Below, one piece after another: positions 34,103-42,980 of a DNA stretch of 64,000 nt (positions are counted from its first letter, which is position 1; each line of letters starts with the position of its first letter). Both the position numbers and the translations under genes were made by a program. Origin of the DNA: Acuticoccus sediminis (lineage in GTDB: Bacteria; Pseudomonadota; Alphaproteobacteria; Rhizobiales; Amorphaceae); assembly GCF_003258595.1 (NCBI RefSeq), contig NZ_QHHQ01000002.1:620001-684000 (forward strand), given 5' to 3'. Below the pieces are notes generated by a model. That model was not told the DNA's origin. It did no database searches and saw only the letters and a list, made by a program, of their open reading frames with translations.

Positions 34103-36418
34103 TCAGACGATGGCGATGTCCATCGCATCGCTCACATCGAGGCCCACGAGGAGAACGGAGCTCGCCCCGTCGGCGCTCTCGATGAGGAGGCCCCGGTGGG
34201 TCCCGGTCTGCGTCAGATCCTCGTGGCCATGGCCGGAGAAGTGCAACTCGTCCGCGTCGACGTCGAAGTCGCGGATGGTGTCGTCGCCGAACCGGTACGC
34301 GAAGGAAAACCGGTCGGCACCGTCGCCGCCCGACATGGTGTCGTCGCCGCGTCCGCCGATCAGCGTATCGTCGCCGGACCCGCCGCGCAGGACGTCGTCG
34401 CCCGCGCCGCCGTGGATCACGTCCGCGTCGGAGCCGCCGGCGAGGCGGTCCGCCCCGTGGCCGCCGCGCAGGCTGTCGTTGCCGGCGCCCCCGAGCATCG
34501 TGTCGTCGCCGGCGCCGCCCAGCATCCGGTCCGCGTCGTCGCCGCCGGAGAGCCAGTCGTCTCCGTGCCCGCCGCGCATGGTGTCCTCGCCGGGTCCGCC
34601 GGAGACGCTGTCGTCCCCGCGTCCGCCGGCGAGGCGGTCCTCTCCGGCCCCGCCGTAGAGCGAATCGTCGCCACCGCCGCCATTGAACCAGTCGTCGCCG
34701 GGTCCGCCCAGAAGCTGGTCGTTGCCACGGCCCGCGAAGGTCCTGAGGTTCGGCGTCTCAGAGCCGCTGAGGTCGACCGCGTACCACGCGACCCCCTCGA
34801 GCCTGTAGCCCGCCTCGAGCCCCGCGGACCGGTCCGCGGTGTAGAGGTGGTCGCTCGACGCCCTGGAGTAGAAGCGGTAGATCGGCGCGGCCCCCTCGGC
34901 GGGGTCGGCGAGGCCGTAGAAGACCACGCCCTCGTCGACGTAACCGTCGTCCGTCAGCGCGTCGATCTCGTCCTGGTCGGCGGTGAGGACATAGTCGGTC
35001 GCGTCGGCATCGTAGAGCCGATGGATCTGAAGCGGGCCGGAGCCGCCCTGCTCGCTGGAGAAGGGCACGCCGAGTTCCTTCCAGCCGTCGGCGAGGAAGG
35101 ACGATGCCTCGTTGGTGCTCGCGGTGTAGACGTGCGTGCCGTCGTCCGGATCGACCAGCGCGAACACGACCGACAGATTATCCGCCAGATCGTAGTCCGC
35201 GACGCTTTGCGCGGCGTAGCTCACGGCGCGCGCATCGTCGAGCGCGATCTCGATGTCGAACCGCTGCGCCGCGGCGGGCTGGGTGTAGGTGACACCCTCG
35301 GTCGGGGTCTGGCCGGGACCGCCGGGATTGTAGATGTCGCTGTACCCCTCTTCGGCGGCGGTCGGGATCTCGACCACGGTAAGGCGGCGCATCGCGGCCT
35401 CGTCACCGGCGAGGACGATGTCGAACTGGTTGTCGTGGTCTTCCTGGTAGTAGGCCGGGTCGCCCGCCTCCGCGGTGTTGCCGAGCTCCGCGAGGCCGAC
35501 GACGCGGAGCGTGCCGTCGCCGAGATCGTAGTCGACGCCGGCCTGATCGATGACGACGGTCCTGCCGTCCGCGTCGATCGCCTCGAGGCGGAAAAAGCGC
35601 GCGAACTCGTCCGGCAGGAACCCGCTGACGCCGTCGGGAGAGAACCCGCCCGAGGTGAAGAGGCGCAGCCGGTACTCCGCCTCGTCGCCGTAGAGCGCCT
35701 GGCCGTCGTTCGGGGAGGCGGTGCCGATGCCGACGGGGGCGAAGTCGCCGACCGGCGAGAGCACCGTCAGCTTGGCCCCGACGAGCTGCGGGCCGCCGTC
35801 CTCGACGTAAGGGTTCGTGCTGTCGTGCGTCAGCCCGACGGCGGAGACGAGACCGTCGGGTCCCAACGCCATCAGCGGCGTGTCGTCGGCGACGATCTCG
35901 ATGCCGACGGGATAGATCGCGCCCTCGGTGCCCGGCGTGAGGCGGTTGCCGAAGGAGCCGAACACGACCACCGTCGAGCGCTCATTGAGGTCGTAGTTCG
36001 GGTTGATCGCCGCCGCGTCCGGGGTGACGACCTCGCCGGTGTTCAGCGTGATGGCGATGTCCGTCGGGTCGAGCGTGCTCGGCAGGACCGGAAAGCTGAA
36101 CTCGATCGGCATCGCGTCGGCGTTGACGACGGCGGCGCCGAACCCGGAGCCGACGACGCCGATCACCGAGGTGGCCGAGGTCACGTTGCGCATGGGCGCG
36201 GCCGGATCGAGGTCGGCCCAGTTGAGGCTCATGCCGGCGCCGGCGTCGATGGCCGCGTCGAGGTTGCCGGTCTGGAGCGTGGCAATGCCGGTGATCCCCT
36301 CGAAGCCGAAGCCCGCTGCGAGGATCTGGAGGTCCTCGCCCCAGAGATCGGCATGGAGGATGATGTCGCGATGGAGCGTGAGGTACGCAGGCATCGTGGT
36401 CGCAATCGTCGTCGTCAT
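34103..36418 (-). CDS. RTX (hemolysin-type calcium-binding) repeat protein with DUF5648-like repeats
   Basis: This 771-residue acidic protein has no Sec signal peptide. The N-terminal ~390 residues are beta-rich and unrecognised. Next come DUF5648-like repeats (HVYTASTNEASSF, HRLYDADATDYVLTAD, YRFYSRASSDHLYTADRS), then about 16 RTX nonapeptides of GGxGxDxxx type (about residues 553-695, DNA 34290-34760), then a ~75-residue C-terminal secretion-like tail. The architecture means export by a type I system and calcium-induced folding outside the cell. No type I transporter lies in this window. Its role, perhaps surface binding or carbohydrate contact, is unknown. Confidence 0.88.
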   Translation of the reverse strand: MTTTIATTMPAYLTLHRDIILHADLWGEDLQILAAGFGFEGITGIATLQTGNLDAAIDAGAGMSLNWADLDPAAPMRNVTSATSVIGVVGSGFGAAVVNADAMPIEFSFPVLPSTLDPTDIAITLNTGEVVTPDAAAINPNYDLNERSTVVVFGSFGNRLTPGTEGAIYPVGIEIVADDTPLMALGPDGLVSAVGLTHDSTNPYVEDGGPQLVGAKLTVLSPVGDFAPVGIGTASPNDGQALYGDEAEYRLRLFTSGGFSPDGVSGFLPDEFARFFRLEAIDADGRTVVIDQAGVDYDLGDGTLRVVGLAELGNTAEAGDPAYYQEDHDNQFDIVLAGDEAAMRRLTVVEIPTAAEEGYSDIYNPGGPGQTPTEGVTYTQPAAAQRFDIEIALDDARAVSYAAQSVADYDLADNLSVVFALVDPDDGTHVYTASTNEASSFLADGWKELGVPFSSEQGGSGPLQIHRLYDADATDYVLTADQDEIDALTDDGYVDEGVVFYGLADPAEGAAPIYRFYSRASSDHLYTADRSAGLEAGYRLEGVAWYAVDLSGSETPNLRTFAGRGNDQLLGGPGDDWFNGGGGDDSLYGGAGEDRLAGGRGDDSVSGGPGEDTMRGGHGDDWLSGGDDADRMLGGAGDDTMLGGAGNDSLRGGHGADRLAGGSDADVIHGGAGDDVLRGGSGDDTLIGGRGDDTMSGGDGADRFSFAYRFGDDTIRDFDVDADELHFSGHGHEDLTQTGTHRGLLIESADGASSVLLVGLDVSDAMDIAIV
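34290..34760 (-). repeat. RTX nonapeptide-coding repeats
   Basis: A run of imperfect 27-base units encodes GGAGDDxLxGG-type calcium-binding turns in the RTX protein. On the plus strand the units are seen as repeated GTCGTCGCC..CCGCCG blocks. Confidence 0.85.
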
Positions 36419-36502
36419 GAGTCCGTGGCGATGAGAGGGGCGGTATCCCGCTTCGGGCGGCTGGGCCGAGACTGTGTGGCTCCGGCCATGGCGCCGACAA
36501 CG

Positions 36503-36755
36503 TCAGAAAATGGACCACCATCTTCCCGCGATTGCGAAATTCCGTCCGACACGGAGGACGGCATAGCCCGACACGGCGAACGCTGACGACGCGATCATGA
36601 GCCCGATGGTGCGGCAGTCGATGGCGCTCCAGGCCGCGCCGGCGTGATCACCCCCGGCGCGATGAGGGCCATGGCGCCGACCACGGCAGCGCCGGGCCAT
36701 CCACGTTGAAGCCGGCGATGTACACGAGGCTGAAGATCGCGATCGTCAGGTCCAC
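36503..36755 (-). pseudogene. Frameshifted remnant of an SLC13/ArsB-type anion permease N-terminus
   Basis: Three reading frames joined in order give a plausible start of an anion permease: VDLTIAIFSLVYIAGFNVD, then AAVVGAMALIAPGVITPA, then AAWSAIDCRTIGLMIASSAF. This matches the order of an opening helix, an 'alxGAxxxxxxGvitpaeA' segment and an 'aIDwrTigLLxa' segment known from SLC13/ArsB/NhaD transporters. Two small frameshifts break it, and the remaining four-fifths of the gene is missing. It directly follows the DctM gene of the TRAP operon. The family match is by pattern only; a database search is needed. Confidence 0.5.
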
Positions 36756-36874
36756 GGCTCTCGCTCGGCGCAGGCTCGAGGCGAGGCCTGCCCAGCCGAC
36801 GCTGCGGCGCAGCGCAGCCCCCTGCCGCGGTGGTTCGGCGGCAGCGGCGGGAAAATGTGTGTCCCCTGCCGTGA

Positions 36875-38137
36875 CTAGGGCAGACCGCTGGTCAGGATCT
36901 GCGCGACCGGAACGTACATAAGCACCAGGAGCACCAGTACAATCGAGAGCGCGAACGGCAGCGTACCCTTGAAGACCTCGACCACCGGCACCCGGCTCGT
37001 CGCGCTGACGACGAAGAGGTTGAGGCCGATCGGCGGGCTGATGACCGCAAGTTCCATGTTGATGATCAGCAGGACGCAGAAATGGACAAGGTTGATGTCC
37101 ATCTCGACGAGGATGGGCGCGAGGATCGGCATCGCGATGAGGATGACGGAGATGACCTCCAGGAACATCCCGCACGCGATGAAGAAGATCATGATCAGCC
37201 CGAGGAGCTGCCACGGCTCCAGCTGGAGGGCGACGATGAAGTTGAACACCCGGTAGGGCACCCGCTCGACGGTGAGTGCGTAGCCGAAGAGGGTGGCCCC
37301 GGCGAGGATGAGCAGGATCATCCCGGCGATCGCCGCCGAGTTCGACAGGATCTGCGGAATGTCCCGCAGCGGCACGCGGTACTGCAGCACCGCCAGGCCG
37401 AGCGCGTAGATGCTGGCGACCGCCGACGCCTCGGTCGGCGTGAACTGGCCGGAGAAGATGCCGCCGAGGATGAGCACCGGGAGGAAGAGGACGCCGCCGG
37501 CGCTCCAGGTCCGCCGCAGTCGCTCGCGCATGGACTGCTTCGGTGCCGGCTCGATCCCCGAGCGGCGGCCGATCACGTACGCGACCGCCGCCAGCGTCGC
37601 GGCGAGCAGAAGGCCCGGCAGCAGCGTCGCCGAGAACAGGCTGCCGATCGATTGCTCGGTGACCATCCCGTAGACGATCACCGGTATGGACGGCGGGATC
37701 AGGATGCCGAGGCCGCCGGCGGTGGCGACGAGGCCGACGGCGAAGCGCTTGTCGTAGCCCCGCGCCACCATCTCGGGGATCATCACTGAACCGATCGCCG
37801 CGGCCGTGGCGACGGACGATCCGGAGATGGCGGAGAAGAAAGCCGTTGCGACCACGGCGACGACCGGGAGGCCGCCCTTGTTGTGGCCGAGCCAGGCGTC
37901 GACCATGCGCACCAGCCGGCTCGTTCCGCCCGACCGGTTGAGGATCTCCACCGCCAGGATGAAGAAGGGGATCGACAGGAGCGTGGTGGAGTTCAGCGCG
38001 CCGAAGAGGTTCGCGGCGAAGGTGCTCGGATACTCCCCGGCGAGGAGGATGTAGGACAGGCCCGCCGCCGCCAACGCGAAGGCGACGGGGACGCCGAGAA
38101 CGAGCGCGGTGCCAAGCACACCAACCGTGGCTAACAT
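36875..38137 (-). CDS. dctM: TRAP transporter large permease DctM, enamidase-cluster system
   Basis: This 420-residue inner-membrane permease (PF06808) has about 12 helices. The DctM marks AISGSSVATAAAIGSVMIPEM near residue 100, GGLGILIPPSIPVIVYG and the C-terminal ISPPIGLNLFVV are present. It forms the ion-coupled channel for the receptor DctP. The ATG at 38137 has CGGAG upstream. It ends the dctPQM operon and is followed by a permease remnant. Confidence 0.93.
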   Translation of the reverse strand: MLATVGVLGTALVLGVPVAFALAAAGLSYILLAGEYPSTFAANLFGALNSTTLLSIPFFILAVEILNRSGGTSRLVRMVDAWLGHNKGGLPVVAVVATAFFSAISGSSVATAAAIGSVMIPEMVARGYDKRFAVGLVATAGGLGILIPPSIPVIVYGMVTEQSIGSLFSATLLPGLLLAATLAAVAYVIGRRSGIEPAPKQSMRERLRRTWSAGGVLFLPVLILGGIFSGQFTPTEASAVASIYALGLAVLQYRVPLRDIPQILSNSAAIAGMILLILAGATLFGYALTVERVPYRVFNFIVALQLEPWQLLGLIMIFFIACGMFLEVISVILIAMPILAPILVEMDINLVHFCVLLIINMELAVISPPIGLNLFVVSATSRVPVVEVFKGTLPFALSIVLVLLVLMYVPVAQILTSGLP

Positions 38138-38165
38138 CGTCGGATACTCCGGTTGGGCGTGTCGT

Positions 38166-38681
38166 TCAGGCGGTCGGGACCACGTCGTGCTCTTCCAGCA
38201 CCGCGACCTTGCCCTGCGCGAGGGCGACAATCCGAGCGATCGACCGGATCATGACGAGGGCACCGCCGAGAGGCATGATGGACTGCGGGATCCACATCGG
38301 GATGCGGATGGTGCCCAGCGTGGAGTCGCCGAAGACGAGGCTCTCCTGGACCAGCAGCACGCCGCTGTAGACGAGCGCGGCGCCGATAGCGGCCATCACG
38401 AGGCAGATGACGACCTCCATCCAGAAGGCGACCGGCGCCGGGACGAGGCGGATGAGGATGTCGACGCGGACGTGGACGTTGCGGCGGATCCCGGCGCCGG
38501 CGGTCAGGATGACGCTCCAGATCATGCAGAACGTCGCGACTTCGTAGATGCCGCTGATCCCGTAGCCGAAGACGGCCCGCATCAGCGTCTGACCGACGAT
38601 CAGGAGGGACGATATCAGGAGAAGCATCCCGCCGGCCCGGTCTTCGATGAAGGTCAGTACGGAGGACAGTCCTCTCAGCAT
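38166..38681 (-). CDS. dctQ: TRAP transporter small permease DctQ, enamidase-cluster system
   Basis: This 171-residue four-helix protein is of the DctQ family (PF04290), with the typical central segment NVHVRVDILIRLVP. It pairs with DctM and docks the receptor. AGGAGA precedes the ATG, and it sits between dctP and dctM. Confidence 0.92.
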   Translation of the reverse strand: MLRGLSSVLTFIEDRAGGMLLLISSLLIVGQTLMRAVFGYGISGIYEVATFCMIWSVILTAGAGIRRNVHVRVDILIRLVPAPVAFWMEVVICLVMAAIGAALVYSGVLLVQESLVFGDSTLGTIRIPMWIPQSIMPLGGALVMIRSIARIVALAQGKVAVLEEHDVVPTA

Positions 38682-38711
38682 GGTCGTCTCCTGATCGCCG
38701 GTGTGACGGGG

Positions 38712-39695
38712 TTATTCCTGGATCTGGGTGATGTAGTCCTTGATCATCTGGGGCTGCTCATCCCAGATGGCGGCACCGGCGCTCTGCCAGGCGGTGAACT
38801 CCTCGTCGGTCGGCGTGTACCAGGTGATGCCGTTCGCACCGAGCTCGTCTTCCCAGTGCTTGACGTTCTCGAGCGCCTTCTCCTGGTTCCAGGCCGCCGC
38901 CTCCTCGACCGCGCGCATGAAGCCCTCGCGCTGGCTGTCGGACAGCTTGGCGAGGCTGCGCTGGTTCATCACGAGGCCGTAGCCACCCCAGCCCCAGATC
39001 ACCTTCGTGCCGTTGGTGAGGACCTCGTTCCAGCGGGAGGGGCCCGCGTAGGTCGGGGTGGTGGCGACGGAGTCGGCGACGCCCTGCTGCAGGGCGAGGT
39101 AGACTTCCGGCGCGGGGAGGGCGACGGGCGTCGCCGAAGCGCCCTCGATCAGCGCCTCCAGCGGAGCGGAGGGAGCGACGCGGGTCTTCAGCCCGGCCAT
39201 GTCCGCCGGCGTCTTGACCTCGCGGTCCTTGGAAAAGAGGTAGACCGGTCCGTCATGCCAGATCGACAGGCCGACGAGACCGGAATTTTCCACCCTCTCC
39301 AGAATGCTCCGACCGACCGGCCCAGCAAACACTTCCACCGCCTGCTCAGGGCTGGCGAACAGCGTCGGCATGTAGAAGACGTTCCACGCCTCGTCGATCG
39401 CCGAGAAGTAGCTCGTGTATGGCGCGACGAGGTCGACCTGCCCGCGCGACACGGCACGGAGCTCCTCGACCGTGGGGACGAGCTGCGCCCCCGGGAAGAC
39501 CTGAACCTCGACTTCGCCGTTGGTGTATTCGCTGACGAGCTCGGCCAGGCGCGTCGCGGTCTGACCCTTGATCGTGGTCTCGGGCGCTTCGTGCGCCAGC
39601 TTGAGGACCACCTCCTGGGCGCTTGCGGGCAGGACCCAGACCGCGGCCGTCACGGCCGCCGCGGCGAGCGCGACCTTGAATTTGTCGTGGGACAT
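38712..39695 (-). CDS. dctP: TRAP transporter substrate-binding protein DctP, enamidase-cluster system
   Basis: This 327-residue periplasmic receptor (PF03480) has a signal peptide cleaved near PASAQE and the family core ending in LKTRVAPSAPLEALIEG, which holds the Arg that pairs with the ligand carboxylate. The ligand is unknown; genes upstream process an N-containing or dicarboxylic acid. AGAGGAGA precedes the ATG. The promoter region carries a long inverted repeat. Confidence 0.93.
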   Translation of the reverse strand: MSHDKFKVALAAAAVTAAVWVLPASAQEVVLKLAHEAPETTIKGQTATRLAELVSEYTNGEVEVQVFPGAQLVPTVEELRAVSRGQVDLVAPYTSYFSAIDEAWNVFYMPTLFASPEQAVEVFAGPVGRSILERVENSGLVGLSIWHDGPVYLFSKDREVKTPADMAGLKTRVAPSAPLEALIEGASATPVALPAPEVYLALQQGVADSVATTPTYAGPSRWNEVLTNGTKVIWGWGGYGLVMNQRSLAKLSDSQREGFMRAVEEAAAWNQEKALENVKHWEDELGANGITWYTPTDEEFTAWQSAGAAIWDEQPQMIKDYITQIQE

Positions 39696-39788
39696 TCGCT
39701 TCTCCTCTGTGTTGGGAGGTCCGTACCGGCGGCCTCGCCGCCAAATTCCGCTCTCACAGCGCTCACGACAGTACTATTACAATATGGG

Positions 39789-39818
39789 GTTACAAGCAAA
39801 ATTTTTGCCAATTGTAAC
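39789..39818. promoter_or_regulatory. Inverted repeat GTTACAA ... TTGTAAC before the TRAP operon
   Basis: GTTACAA and TTGTAAC frame an inner GCAAAA/TTTTGC near-palindrome. Further ATTACAAT (39776) and paired AGTACTA/TGTACTA elements lie around it. The AATTGTAAC half recurs at 44819-44827 before the GntR gene, so the same regulator probably acts at both promoters. Confidence 0.6.
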
Positions 39819-39845
39819 ACTATGATTTGGCAGACTGTACTATTT

Positions 39846-40349
39846 TTAGGCAGATGCCGTGAGCAGCCCCCTCGATTGCGCGGCGGCGCGGCGGAAGACC
39901 TGGATCGTCACGGTGCCGTCCGCGACGCGGCGGCCGTCGTCGGTCAGGATGTCGAACCGGCGGGTGACGACGCCGAAGTCGGCGTTGGACTTCGACGGCC
40001 GCATGGCCTCCACGACGAGTTCGACGTGGATTGACGCGCCCGCTTCCACCACTCCGGTGAAGCGCCAGTTCGACTGGAGGATGGCGTTCGAGGCGACCTG
40101 ATCGAGCCCCATGTCGTGGACGAGGCCGGCGGCCCAGGCGACGGTCATGTAGCCGTGCGCGATGACGTCCCCGAAGCCGGACCGCCGGGCATGCGCCGGG
40201 TCGAGGTGGATCGGGTTGAAGTCGCGGGTCGCCGCCGCGAACGCGCGGATGTCGTCGGCACCAACGCGTCTCGCCCCGGTGACCCAGCAGTGCCCGACAC
40301 CGAGCCGCTCGTAGTCCTCGAAGAACACCGCCCGGTCGGTTTGGGCCAC
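39846..40349 (-). CDS. MaoC family (R)-hydratase-like protein
   Basis: This 167-residue hot-dog-fold protein (PF01575) has the catalytic Asp/His set typical of (R)-specific enoyl-CoA hydratases in RDFNPIHLDPAHARRSGFGDVIAHGYM near residue 42. It probably hydrates an unsaturated acyl-CoA made in this cluster. The start is GTG at 40349, two bases after the crotonase stop, preceded by GGAAGGG. It is the last gene before the TRAP operon. Confidence 0.87.
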   Translation of the reverse strand: MAQTDRAVFFEDYERLGVGHCWVTGARRVGADDIRAFAAATRDFNPIHLDPAHARRSGFGDVIAHGYMTVAWAAGLVHDMGLDQVASNAILQSNWRFTGVVEAGASIHVELVVEAMRPSKSNADFGVVTRRFDILTDDGRRVADGTVTIQVFRRAAAQSRGLLTASA

Positions 40350-40351
40350 AG

Positions 40352-41206
40352 TCAGTATCCCTTCCAGACCGGCGGTCGCTTCTCGGCGAACGCCCGCGGT
40401 CCTTCGCGCACGTCTTCCGACGCCCGCAGCCGGCGCACCGCAGTCCGCTCGTCCTGACGGGAGAGGGACTGCTCCACCGGGTCCATGAGGGCCGCAACCG
40501 TGTCCTTTGCGGCGCGCACGGCGAGCGGTGAGCTCCGGCAGACCCGCCGCGCCCAGTCCATCGCGGCTTCGAGGACGGCACCGTCCTCCACCACCTCGTT
40601 GACGAGACCGAACCTCTCCGCCTCCTCGGCGGTGATAGCGTCGCCCGTCATGATCATCGCCATCGCGCGCTTGAGGCCGACCTGCGTGGTGAGACGCTGA
40701 AGGCCGCCCGACGCCGGGATCAGGCCGGCCCGGCACTCCGGCAGCCCGAAGCGCGCGCCGCGTGCGGCCACCACCAGGTCGCAGGCGAGGGCGAGCTCGA
40801 ACCCACCGCCCAGCGCCAGCCCGTTGACGGCGGCGATGATCGGCTTGTCGCAGTCGAACCGGCGCGCGAGCCCGCCGAAGCCGCCCGGTCCCCACCCTTC
40901 GGTTTCGCCGGCGGCAAGCGCCTTCAGGTCGTATCCGGTGCAGAAGGCACGGGGGCCGGCACCGGTGAGAATCGCGACCCACTGGTCGGGATCGGCGGCG
41001 AACGCGTCGAAGATCTCGCCGAGCTCCTCGTGCGCGGCGCGGTGCAGCGCGTTCATCACCTCGGGCCGGTTCAGCGTGACCACGGTGATCCGGCCGACCG
41101 TCTCGACGGAGGCAAAGCGACGGGCGATCGACGTCTCCGGGTCGGTCCGCTCCATGTCGGCCGGCTGCATGTCGGTCGGCTGCATGTCGGCGCGGCCTCC
41201 GCTCAC
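40352..41206 (-). CDS. Enoyl-CoA hydratase/isomerase family protein (crotonase), enamidase cluster
   Basis: This crotonase-fold protein has AFCTGYDLKAL and GGGFELALACDL for the oxyanion hole. The first catalytic Glu is kept (LPECRAGLIPASGG), but the second (rat Glu164) is Ala in RAMAMIMTG, so it may be an isomerase, carnityl-CoA-dehydratase-like enzyme or thioesterase rather than a standard hydratase. The GTG at 41206 overlaps the CoA-transferase beta stop, giving 284 residues. The first 18 residues come from a 15-base tandem repeat, so an ATG at 41185 or 41155 could also be used. Confidence 0.85.
   Translation of the reverse strand: MSGGRADMQPTDMQPADMERTDPETSIARRFASVETVGRITVVTLNRPEVMNALHRAAHEELGEIFDAFAADPDQWVAILTGAGPRAFCTGYDLKALAAGETEGWGPGGFGGLARRFDCDKPIIAAVNGLALGGGFELALACDLVVAARGARFGLPECRAGLIPASGGLQRLTTQVGLKRAMAMIMTGDAITAEEAERFGLVNEVVEDGAVLEAAMDWARRVCRSSPLAVRAAKDTVAALMDPVEQSLSRQDERTAVRRLRASEDVREGPRAFAEKRPPVWKGY
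41154..41195. repeat. 15-base tandem repeat in the crotonase 5' end
   Basis: The unit ATGTCGGyCGGCTGC occurs twice plus a partial third copy. On the coding (minus) strand it encodes repeated (A/T)DMQP and supplies several in-frame ATG codons at the gene start. Confidence 0.7.
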
Positions 41207-41973
41207 GCGATGAAGATGCGTTCGGGGTCGAGACGGCGCAGGATCTCGAGTTCCCGCAGCGTCACCGGCGACGTCACAGGCACCTCGTCCGGCCAGTGGA
41301 CGTCGAAGCCGGTGTTGTCGGCGACCTCGTCGCGTGTCACCCCGGCGTGGAGGGCCCTGGCCCGCATCCGTCGTGTCTCAGGGGCGAAGTCGAACAGCCC
41401 AAGGTCAGTGACGACCAGGCGGCATCCCCCGTACGGCAGGCCGTTGTCGCCGCGGCTGGTGCCGCCCGCGAGGAACCCGGGTGTTGTGATAAAGTCCACC
41501 TTCGGCACGAACCGCCGCCGTTCGTGGCGCATCGAGACGATGTAGTCGGTCAGGCTGCCGATGTCGTTCGCACCGCCGGAGCCCGGCAGGCGCACCCTGG
41601 GGCTCGCCGTTTCGCCGATGAAGGAGGAGTTGAGGTTGCCGTATGCGTCGATCTGGGCCCCGCCGAGGAAGCCGATATCGACGTAGCCTCGCTGCATCAT
41701 CAGCATGACCTCCGAACTGCCGAGGACCATGCGGGAGAGCCGGGTGCAGCGCTGGTCGTTGGTCGACGGCGGCAACCTGCCGTCTTCCACCCAGGCGCCG
41801 ATGATCCCGCCCTCGAAGAGGATGGTCAGCTCCGGGCAATCGAGGCGTTGCGCGAGGCTCGCCGCGAGAAGCGGCGTCCCGACCCCGGCAAAGACGACCT
41901 GCCCGTTCTGCAGGGCACGGGCGGAGTAGACGGCGAGCACCTCGGCGGCGGTCGCCTCGGGTCGGTCAGTCAC
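41203..41973 (-). CDS. CoA-transferase family I, beta subunit (glutaconate CoA-transferase B-like)
   Basis: This 256-residue subunit (PF01144) has VFAGVGTPLLAASLAQRL at the N-terminus and the FLGGAQIDAYGNLNSS segment. Family I enzymes use a glutamyl-CoA intermediate; the Glu candidate is in the LFEGGIIGAW segment, which departs from the SENG/ENG motif of acetate-type enzymes. It pairs with the upstream alpha subunit. The GTG at 41973 overlaps the alpha stop by eight bases. The substrate is unknown; glutaconate- or steroid-ring-acid-type enzymes share this layout. Confidence 0.85.
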   Translation of the reverse strand: MTDRPEATAAEVLAVYSARALQNGQVVFAGVGTPLLAASLAQRLDCPELTILFEGGIIGAWVEDGRLPPSTNDQRCTRLSRMVLGSSEVMLMMQRGYVDIGFLGGAQIDAYGNLNSSFIGETASPRVRLPGSGGANDIGSLTDYIVSMRHERRRFVPKVDFITTPGFLAGGTSRGDNGLPYGGCRLVVTDLGLFDFAPETRRMRARALHAGVTRDEVADNTGFDVHWPDEVPVTSPVTLRELEILRRLDPERIFIA

Positions 41974-42928
41974 GGTAGATGCTCCTTCCCCGGCCCATCG
42001 CCTCGACAAGCTCGGCGACGCCGATCCGCTCCAGGAACTGCGTCCAGTCCGCCGGTTCATGCACCAGCTCGGTCATCAGTGCCTCGAAGCCGCTCCGCGG
42101 GTCCGAGTTGGCGCGGGCGACGTAGCGGTCGAGATGGCGCATCATAGGCTCGTAGAGGCCGAAGCACTCGTGCGGCGCGCTCCCGAACGGGACGTCGACC
42201 ACCGCCTCGACGCAGAAGAACGGGATCCTGGTCCGCTCCGGCGCCCGCCGGATCTGCTCGGTGGATACGATCTCCTCGGTGGTCAGGATCACCCGGTCGG
42301 CCGCGCAGGCGAGGTCGATGTCCATGAACGGCAATCCGTCGATCTGCGCGTTTCCGAACCGGTCGCAGCGCTGGACGTGGATGATCGCGACCTCGGGATT
42401 GAGAGCGGGGACGAGGAGCACTTCCTCACCGGTGAACGGGCACGTCGAGCGGCCGACCTTGCCTGCGGCGAGGCGCTCCAAGTCGGAGCCGATGACCGTG
42501 CGCATCGGCATGAACGGAACGCCCATCGCGCCGGCGTGGTAGCGCTGCCCCATGGCGAGGTGGCTCCACTCCTCGTAGACGACCGCGCCGGTCTCGAACC
42601 GGTCCCGCGCCACCTTCGACAGGCCCCAGGAGATGCCCTGCGCGCACCAGGATGTCTCGATCCGGTCCGCGATGCCGCTGCCGACCACCCAGTCCCCGTC
42701 GGTGGACATCATGCTGCGGGAGACGTTGAGGTTCCGCCGGCCGGACTTGATCAGCTGCCAGATCATCGCCATGGGCGTGCGGGACATGATCGAGCCGCCG
42801 ATACCGAGCGAGGCACCGTCGGGCACGAGCGCGGCGGCCTCGGCCAGCGACATCGTCTTGTCATGCATCGACCGGTCGCGCCGGCCGACACTGTCCCGGA
42901 TGTCTCGGTAAGCTCTCACCGAATTCAA
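41966..42928 (-). CDS. CoA-transferase family I, alpha subunit (glutaconate CoA-transferase A-like)
   Basis: This subunit opens with SLAEAAALVPDGASLGIGGSIMSRTPMAM, typical of family I alpha chains, and continues with GVPFMPMRTVIGSDL and the PFTGEEVLLVPALNPEVAIIHVQRCDRFGNAQIDG segment. The TTG at 42928 has AGAGGAG seven bases upstream and is preferred; an ATG at 42868 starts closer to the domain. It follows the enamidase-like gene by about 50 bases and overlaps the beta gene. Confidence 0.85.
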   Translation of the reverse strand: MNSVRAYRDIRDSVGRRDRSMHDKTMSLAEAAALVPDGASLGIGGSIMSRTPMAMIWQLIKSGRRNLNVSRSMMSTDGDWVVGSGIADRIETSWCAQGISWGLSKVARDRFETGAVVYEEWSHLAMGQRYHAGAMGVPFMPMRTVIGSDLERLAAGKVGRSTCPFTGEEVLLVPALNPEVAIIHVQRCDRFGNAQIDGLPFMDIDLACAADRVILTTEEIVSTEQIRRAPERTRIPFFCVEAVVDVPFGSAPHECFGLYEPMMRHLDRYVARANSDPRSGFEALMTELVHEPADWTQFLERIGVAELVEAMGRGRSIYRD

Positions 42929-42980
42929 TCCAGTCTCCTCTGGTAGAGGTTCGCCCGTTGCCGTGCCGTAAAGGCGCCGG

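Noticed and set aside
36648-37214. A 188-codon minus-strand frame running from inside dctM into the intergenic region
   Set aside because: The upstream half is an out-of-frame reading of dctM. Only its last ~35 codons belong to the permease remnant, so it is reported as a pseudogene piece and not as a gene.
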